A DNA stretch of 64,000 bases, from NCBI GenBank assembly GCA_006226545.1, contig SBGR01000041.1, positions 1 through 64,000 on the forward strand. The letters are read 5' to 3'. The stretch comes from Bacteroidota bacterium (lineage in GTDB: Bacteria; Bacteroidota; Bacteroidia; UBA8524). The notes under the pieces were generated by a model. The model did no database searches, was not told the origin of the DNA, and worked only from the letters and a program-made list of their open reading frames with translations. Shown here piece after piece: positions 61,293 to 64,000 of the stretch. Made by a program: the position numbers and the translations under genes. Within the stretch, counting starts at the first letter, position 1. Each line of letters begins with the position of its first letter.

Positions 61293-64000
61293 CTACCGAA
61301 TAATGGTAATCGTTCCCCTGTAAGTAAACGGCTTCATGTTATTTAGATGAATGCTCGCTACGATATAGTATACACCTGCCGGCAAAGGAAGATGGGTATC
61401 CTTATCTGTACCGTCCCAACAGAAATTATTGTCGTCTGTTTTGTAAACGGTAAGTGAATGCCGACTAAACACTTCCACTTCTATCTTATCGCAATCCAAT
61501 AGTCCTTCAAATCGATAGCAATCATTGAAGCCGTCTGTTCCCGGGGTAAACACATTAGGAATACGCAATGAATCACGCAGAATCTCGGCTACATCTACGC
61601 TTTTATTTAGCGTGTCTGCGCAGAAAGTACCCGGGTTGATGATAAGTTGTACATTATACGAACCTGTTCCGAAAACACGTGCCGGAGCCGGGAATACCGA
61701 AGTATCTCCATTTCCGAAGTCCCAATGGTAACTAAAAGCATTGGTCGACGTATTTTCAAATGTCACCAAATTGGTGCACGGGTTAACGGAAAAATCAAAG
61801 TCGGCTGTGCCTTTATCAAATAAAATTACGGTGCGGTAAGCCGTATCGTAAATATTGCAGGTATTGGAATCGATGGCCACCAAACGGATGGTATAAGTTC
61901 CCGGCAACGTATAGGTATGGGAAGGACTAAAGGTGGTATCCTCCGCAGATCCATCGCCAAAATTCCAGATAAACTGCTCCCCGTTTTTACTCGTATTAAT
62001 CATGTCGATAGAAGCCGGAATACAGGCAACGGTTGGGTTTGGTGAAAACCGAGCCTGCACCGCACTTTTCAACTGAAAATCAATCTTAAACGACGTATTA
62101 CTGCAACGCGGACTGGTATTGATTGGAAAGACGGCGCCGGGTGTTGTAGTGATATCTGAAATGGTTGTGCCTCCCGGCGGACAAGATCCGCAGATGGAAT
62201 GGTAAACGATACCGTCTTTGTTAAATCGCGAGGTACCACCGTCTACGTGGTCTGCCGATTGCGTTCCACCGAAATACGTGGAATACACCAGCGACTGTAA
62301 ATTTTTATCCAATACAATAAGGTAGAAGTCTTCACCATCCGTGCTGCTTTGCATGGCATCAGGGGTTAACGGCATATTTGCTGAACTACCGGGATGGTAT
62401 GAGTAAATACTAAAATCGCTGCCCCAGCCGGCCATGTATACCTTATCGCATAGGTCTACCACAAAGGCCGTTGGCGACAAATTCGGATTATTGTCTTGGT
62501 TACCGAAAGTAGTCTGGTATTCAATGGTTTTGAGCGATGAATCGAAGATGCTTACAAACATGCCTCCTTTGTCTCTGCCATAGGCACCTGCAGAGCGTGC
62601 TAATACACTTGCTGTTTGGCCATAGATATAAAAGCGTCCCTTTAAATCGAGATCGCAGAAATAGATTTGGTCGTAGTCTGTACTACCAAAATAACTGAGG
62701 TATTTCAGGTTTCTGTTTTGGTAATCCACCCTGGCAAAAAAACCATCGGCTCTGCCACCACCGTAAGTTTTGCGGTAGGCATCTGTTGAAGTATTTAAAT
62801 TCGGACTTGCAGTTCCTCCGGCCACGTAGATATCGCCTGCTGCATTGAACTTGATAGAGTACAGCGCATCGTCAAGTCGCCCACCTACATAAGTTGACCA
62901 AATCAAGCTACTCAGATTCTCATTTAATTCGAGAATCACTCCATCAATGGAATCCGACTTAATGGGCTGAAATGGATTACCTGCCGTTGGAAAATCTGAG
63001 CTCTGACTTGCTGAGGCAACAAAGATGTGGTCTGTGCTAGGATGCAGGTTTACGTCGCCACGGTAGTTATCGGCATAATTGAAAACCAATCCTTCAACAA
63101 GGAGACCGCCCGCTGTATTGCCTTGGTCTATAAATCCGTCGTAGTCTGAACCACCTACATAGGTAGAGCCAATAAGCGATTTTCCATCGGCCGCAAACTT
63201 GGTTACGAAGATGTCAATCTTTCCGTTGAAGGTGGAATCGTAAGCTCCCCTGCTGGTAGGAAATTGCTGCGAGAAGGTTGTTCCAAACACCACCAGCTCT
63301 TCTTTACTGTTCACAATGAGGCTATGCGGGTAATCGTTGTACTCACCACCGAGGTAGCTCGCCCAAATCAGATTAGACCCGCTTGAGTCGTATTTACTTA
63401 TGGCTACGTCGCAAGGAAATCCCACATTGGTAGGTGTGCCTCCCGGTGAGCCCCCACCTTGGAATGCGGTTTGAAAAGCGCCGGGTGTGGCCGGGTACTT
63501 ACCACCGGCAATGGTTGTGGCATTGCGCACATTTCCACCGGCGTAGAAATTACCTAAGCTATCGTAGGCTGCTGTGAAGCCGAAATTATCTGCTGTGGTT
63601 CCGGAATAAGTACAAAATATCAAAACCGGGTCAATTACCACCGGTAAATCTTTGCGGTATTCGCCCAGCTTATAACTAACGATATCACCTTGAATCTCAA
63701 ACTGCGCTTCCACTTCCTTTTGCTCGCCATCCACCATCTGATAGGCATAAGGCTTGGCTTCGCGGAATTCGTGAAAGGATGTTTTAATCACTAACTCACC
63801 TTCATTCACCAACATGGCTTCTTGTCCGCGGAAGTGCAACTTGATATCCTCTGCCTTGGCGCCGGGATTCAGACGGTATTGGTATTTCAGGCTATTGCCA
63901 TTCCCGATGAACTCCAAATCTATCTTTGGGTAAAGCTCTTGGTACGTAACCATACCGTAGGATTTCACATCGCTGGCCCAATGTGTAGGATCATTCCCCA
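61293..64000 (-). CDS. SBBP/PKD-repeat surface protein with T9SS type B sorting domain (5' end outside the window)
   Basis: At least 902 residues are in the window; the frame stays open to base 64000, so the start and signal peptide lie to the right. The N-terminal part (YPKIDLEFIGNGNSLKYQYR, KPYAYQMVDG, VVIDPVLIFCTYSG) is the domain that precedes SBBP repeats. SBBP-like beta-propeller repeats follow (WASYLGG, GSTYVGGSDYDGF, WSTYVGGRLDDALYSI, YSTYFGGTQSADHVDGG). Two PKD domains (FIWNFGDGSAEDTTFSPSHT; YHWDFGNGDTS) come next. The end (IPNVFTPGTDGFNDCYRFEG, YRGTITIIR) is a type B T9SS domain. Likely a secreted surface protein. Confidence 0.9.
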   Translation of the reverse strand, partial: GNDPTHWASDVKSYGMVTYQELYPKIDLEFIGNGNSLKYQYRLNPGAKAEDIKLHFRGQEAMLVNEGELVIKTSFHEFREAKPYAYQMVDGEQKEVEAQFEIQGDIVSYKLGEYRKDLPVVIDPVLIFCTYSGTTADNFGFTAAYDSLGNFYAGGNVRNATTIAGGKYPATPGAFQTAFQGGGSPGGTPTNVGFPCDVAISKYDSSGSNLIWASYLGGEYNDYPHSLIVNSKEELVVFGTTFSQQFPTSRGAYDSTFNGKIDIFVTKFAADGKSLIGSTYVGGSDYDGFIDQGNTAGGLLVEGLVFNYADNYRGDVNLHPSTDHIFVASASQSSDFPTAGNPFQPIKSDSIDGVILELNENLSSLIWSTYVGGRLDDALYSIKFNAAGDIYVAGGTASPNLNTSTDAYRKTYGGGRADGFFARVDYQNRNLKYLSYFGSTDYDQIYFCDLDLKGRFYIYGQTASVLARSAGAYGRDKGGMFVSIFDSSLKTIEYQTTFGNQDNNPNLSPTAFVVDLCDKVYMAGWGSDFSIYSYHPGSSANMPLTPDAMQSSTDGEDFYLIVLDKNLQSLVYSTYFGGTQSADHVDGGTSRFNKDGIVYHSICGSCPPGGTTISDITTTPGAVFPINTSPRCSNTSFKIDFQLKSAVQARFSPNPTVACIPASIDMINTSKNGEQFIWNFGDGSAEDTTFSPSHTYTLPGTYTIRLVAIDSNTCNIYDTAYRTVILFDKGTADFDFSVNPCTNLVTFENTSTNAFSYHWDFGNGDTSVFPAPARVFGTGSYNVQLIINPGTFCADTLNKSVDVAEILRDSLRIPNVFTPGTDGFNDCYRFEGLLDCDKIEVEVFSRHSLTVYKTDDNNFCWDGTDKDTHLPLPAGVYYIVASIHLNNMKPFTYRGTITIIR

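Noticed and set aside
1-64000. Frequent CTAG-containing words such as CCTAGG
   Set aside because: CTAG is rare in many bacteria and seemed common here, but I could not count it reliably by eye, so I make no claim.

Overview
The window is a stretch of core chromosome from a Bacteroidota bacterium, most likely Flavobacteriales or a close relative. The evidence is gldD and gldE, four proteins with type IX secretion (T9SS) C-terminal sorting domains, the gene groups mutY-ssb-gldE-gldD and exbB-exbD-tonB-folC, a fused secDF, and many promoters with the Bacteroidota -7 box TAnnTTTG instead of a sigma70 TATAAT. Shine-Dalgarno sequences are essentially absent. I see no phage, transposon, CRISPR array, tRNA or rRNA.

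Layout. 1-2025: an M20 dipeptidase (-), then a 620-bp gap holding a decayed 8-bp periodic tract and a strong candidate for a structured non-coding RNA with its own promoter and a U-run terminator (about 1719-1887). 2026-11339: a Kelch/Ig-type T9SS cargo protein, a PcrA/UvrD helicase, a GNAT acetyltransferase, class I aldolase, accD translationally coupled to a radical SAM enzyme, and rpsO. 11430-16451: pnp, then a secreted M28 peptidase followed by two unrecognised exported proteins, and a small MORN-like protein. 16438-19775: serine biosynthesis serC-serA with a DUF1015 gene. 19857-27751: outer-membrane proteins, a rhomboid protease, a phosphodiesterase, an envelope operon (HU-like/SPOR protein, ExbB, ExbD, TonB) and folC. 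27962-31385: mutY-ssb-gldE-gldD (-). 31517-34331: an HU protein, a TPR protein, a 29-residue ribosomal mini-gene and RNase G. 34392-38261: a giant PKD T9SS cargo. 38399-47889: udk, a TrkA-type K+ regulator, secDF, a TonB-type receptor, a PAS histidine kinase and rnhA. 47886-51851: an RsmB-like methyltransferase, a periplasmic-binding-protein-like lipoprotein and guaA (-). 52008-59948: alpha-2-macroglobulin coupled to a murein endopeptidase-like lipoprotein, then a TPR protein (-). 60126-64000: sucD, a 21-bp tandem repeat, and a T9SS type B cargo cut by the window edge.

Two themes recur. First, envelope biology: energy transduction (ExbBD-TonB) feeds TonB receptors, SecDF exports T9SS cargo, GldD/GldE belong to the gliding/T9SS machinery, and A2M with the LAS-type peptidase guards or remodels the periplasm. 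Second, compactness: many operon genes overlap by 1-14 nt, five of eight convergent gene pairs overlap at their stop codons, and several promoters sit so close to the start codon that the mRNAs would be leaderless. The exceptions to compactness are short periodic repeat tracts in a few gaps.

The best candidates for something undescribed are the ncRNA at about 1719-1887, the DUF1015 protein in the serC-serA operon, the accD-coupled radical SAM enzyme, and the HU-like/SPOR protein. All calls come from reading sequence and motifs; no database search was possible.
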